From NCBI GenBank assembly GCA_003520965.1, contig DOTU01000225.1, positions 1-6,389 on the forward strand: 6,389 nt of DNA, given 5' to 3'. A program made the position numbers and the translations under genes. The DNA comes from Candidatus Zixiibacteriota bacterium (lineage in GTDB: Bacteria > Zixibacteria > MSB-5A5 > UBA10806). Below the pieces are notes generated by a model. The model worked only from the letters and a program-made list of their open reading frames with translations, ran no database searches and was not told the DNA's origin. Position 1 is the first letter of the stretch. Each line of letters opens with the position of its first letter. Below are positions 5,152 to 6,389 of this stretch, piece by piece.

Positions 5152-6389
5152 TCAAAAGCTTGTCGTATAAAATCCGCCAAATCCCTGGGATTGGCGCGAC
5201 GTATTAATATTCGATATCGAGTAATTTAATGTCAAATTGCTTCTCGCGCTCATCATCCAGGAAACTCGTCCCGTAGCCGACTGATCGATTCCGCCATTAA
5301 ACTCAACTACGCCCGCACCAAGATTTCGTCGGCTATAAGTTCCCAGAAAAGACAGGGCGCTTGATAGACGGTAATTAGCCGCCAATGAAACCGTGGAAAC
5401 TGTTGTTTTCGATGGCGCCAGGTATGTGGAAAGCGTATAGGTTACTGTATAATTGAAATAATATTTGAGCACATGCGTCGCATTTACCGCAAAGTTATCA
5501 CTAATCCGATTTTTGAAATTTATATTATTCGATACTTCCGATGATTGATAATTAATATTCACCGACATCGTATTTACCGGCCGTGAAACGATATCGAGGC
5601 TGCGTGTCATCTGATACCGTCCGTAGCCCGATGCCGTTTTCCGACTGCGGGCCGCGCTGAGATTGAGCGTCGCCGACGTGCGCCGATAAAGCTCTGAATC
5701 TATGATTAACGATCCATTATCGACCGTATTATTGCCCAATACCGATTTATAATAGACGCTTCTGGAAAACGCCAGGCGGCTGCTCGCGGCCGAGCTAACC
5801 GGGAAGTTCCAGAGCGCGCCAAAATTTACGAAACTGTTTATAGTTTTGGTGGTAGTATCGTTTTTACTTTGGCTTAAGCTGTAGCCGCGCAGGATCACAA
5901 AGGATAAATCCTCCCGAAGTCTCATTGACGCCATACCGTTGGCTACGATATCCTCTATTCTGGTCAGCTTTGAGTCGTGATGAAAATCCAAAATACGTCC
6001 CGAAGTCGAGGTCGAAACGGAAAACCATTTACCGATACTCCTGGCGGCTTGGAACGACGCCAGGTGCGTACGGCTATTATCTTTAAGCTTGCCTGGAACT
6101 TCACTTCGAGTATCAATGAAGTTGTAATCGCCCGACCAGGAGATTTTAGCTGGAAACTGTTTGGCGATATCATATCCCAAATTAACGCTTTTAGTCACCT
6201 GTTCTTGAGATGTATGCAGCCCTTCGGATTTAACCTGCTGTTGCTGATAGACTCCCCTGAAAGCGCCAAACGATTTCGAAAGCTGAGTTCCCAAATTCCA
6301 TTGGTAGCTGCTTCCACTTTGAGATCTCGGATGATCTGTTGTGTGCTGCTTGGTGGTGGCATAGCTTGTCGTAACGGTTGGAAAGATTC
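5152..6389 (-). CDS. Outer-membrane beta-barrel protein, C-terminal part
   Basis: The frame is open to the right edge, giving at least 411 residues; the N-terminus is outside the window. An in-frame TTG at 6292-6294 is an internal Leu codon (WNLGTQLSKSF), not a start. The protein has no Cys and hence no heme motif. It consists of repeated amphipathic strands with alternating residues and short polar turns, for example SVNINYQSSEVSNNINF, YFNYTVTYTLSTYLAP and SNLTLNYSISNI. It ends GGFYTTSF, and a terminal Phe with aromatic residues before it is the usual signal for the BAM machinery. At roughly 10 residues per strand, at least 20 strands could be present. It is first in the visible operon with the two lipoproteins. 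It could be a porin, a conduit barrel around a cytochrome (MtrB-like role) or an export channel. No specific family is recognised. Confidence 0.72.
   Translation of the reverse strand, partial: IFPTVTTSYATTKQHTTDHPRSQSGSSYQWNLGTQLSKSFGAFRGVYQQQQVKSEGLHTSQEQVTKSVNLGYDIAKQFPAKISWSGDYNFIDTRSEVPGKLKDNSRTHLASFQAARSIGKWFSVSTSTSGRILDFHHDSKLTRIEDIVANGMASMRLREDLSFVILRGYSLSQSKNDTTTKTINSFVNFGALWNFPVSSAASSRLAFSRSVYYKSVLGNNTVDNGSLIIDSELYRRTSATLNLSAARSRKTASGYGRYQMTRSLDIVSRPVNTMSVNINYQSSEVSNNINFKNRISDNFAVNATHVLKYYFNYTVTYTLSTYLAPSKTTVSTVSLAANYRLSSALSFLGTYSRRNLGAGVVEFNGGIDQSATGRVSWMMSARSNLTLNYSISNINTSRQSQGFGGFYTTSF

Noticed and set aside
5138..5155. TTG start at 5155 for the upstream lipoprotein
   Set aside because: It overlaps the stop codon of the barrel gene, has no Shine-Dalgarno of its own and lies upstream of GGAGGA, which serves the ATG at 5137.
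6292..6294. TTG at 6292-6294 as the start of the beta-barrel gene
   Set aside because: The frame stays open for 31 more codons to the window edge with similar strand-like composition, and no signal peptide follows the TTG.

Overview
The window appears to come from a Gram-negative (diderm), probably anaerobic or respiratory bacterium of moderate GC content. The evidence is a set of lipoproteins with lipoboxes, an outer-membrane beta-barrel ending in Phe, and secreted c-type multiheme cytochromes. The sequence does not fix the phylum. A Desulfobacterota-like or FCB-type lineage such as Zixibacteria would fit, but that is only an impression.

Layout. Bases 1-297 (minus) hold the first 99 codons of a membrane-anchored sensor protein, probably a histidine kinase. 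A 295-bp divergent intergenic region follows, with weak candidate promoters on both strands. Bases 593-1438 (plus) encode a lipoprotein with an Ig-like domain and two heme-binding motifs at its C-terminus, one of them an unusual CX4CH. A 222-bp convergent gap carries two hairpins that read as terminators for the minus strand. Bases 1661-2710 (minus) encode a secreted hexaheme cytochrome. Its heme layout and flanking histidines match Geobacter OmcS, the cytochrome that polymerises into extracellular nanowires. Directly upstream, 2833-3777 (minus) encodes a secreted six-bladed NHL beta-propeller. These two genes have their own promoter (TTGACA-N16-TATCTT) with a perfect 14-bp palindrome over the predicted transcription start. 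Further upstream, three tightly packed minus-strand genes form a second unit: the C-terminal 411 residues of an outer-membrane beta-barrel (5152-6389, running off the window), then two tandem paralogous CsgG/LpoB-like lipoproteins (4550-5137 and 3963-4538).

Reading. The strongest signal is a compact OmcS-like cytochrome (349 aa precursor) that keeps the N-terminal CHxMH motif; in OmcS the second His of that motif ligates a heme in the next subunit. Next to it are an NHL protein, a diheme lipoprotein and envelope lipoproteins with a beta-barrel. This looks like a locus for extracellular electron transfer, possibly a filament-forming cytochrome with envelope partners. The cytochrome assignment rests on motifs seen directly plus remembered family knowledge. 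The cooperative role of the neighbours is inference.
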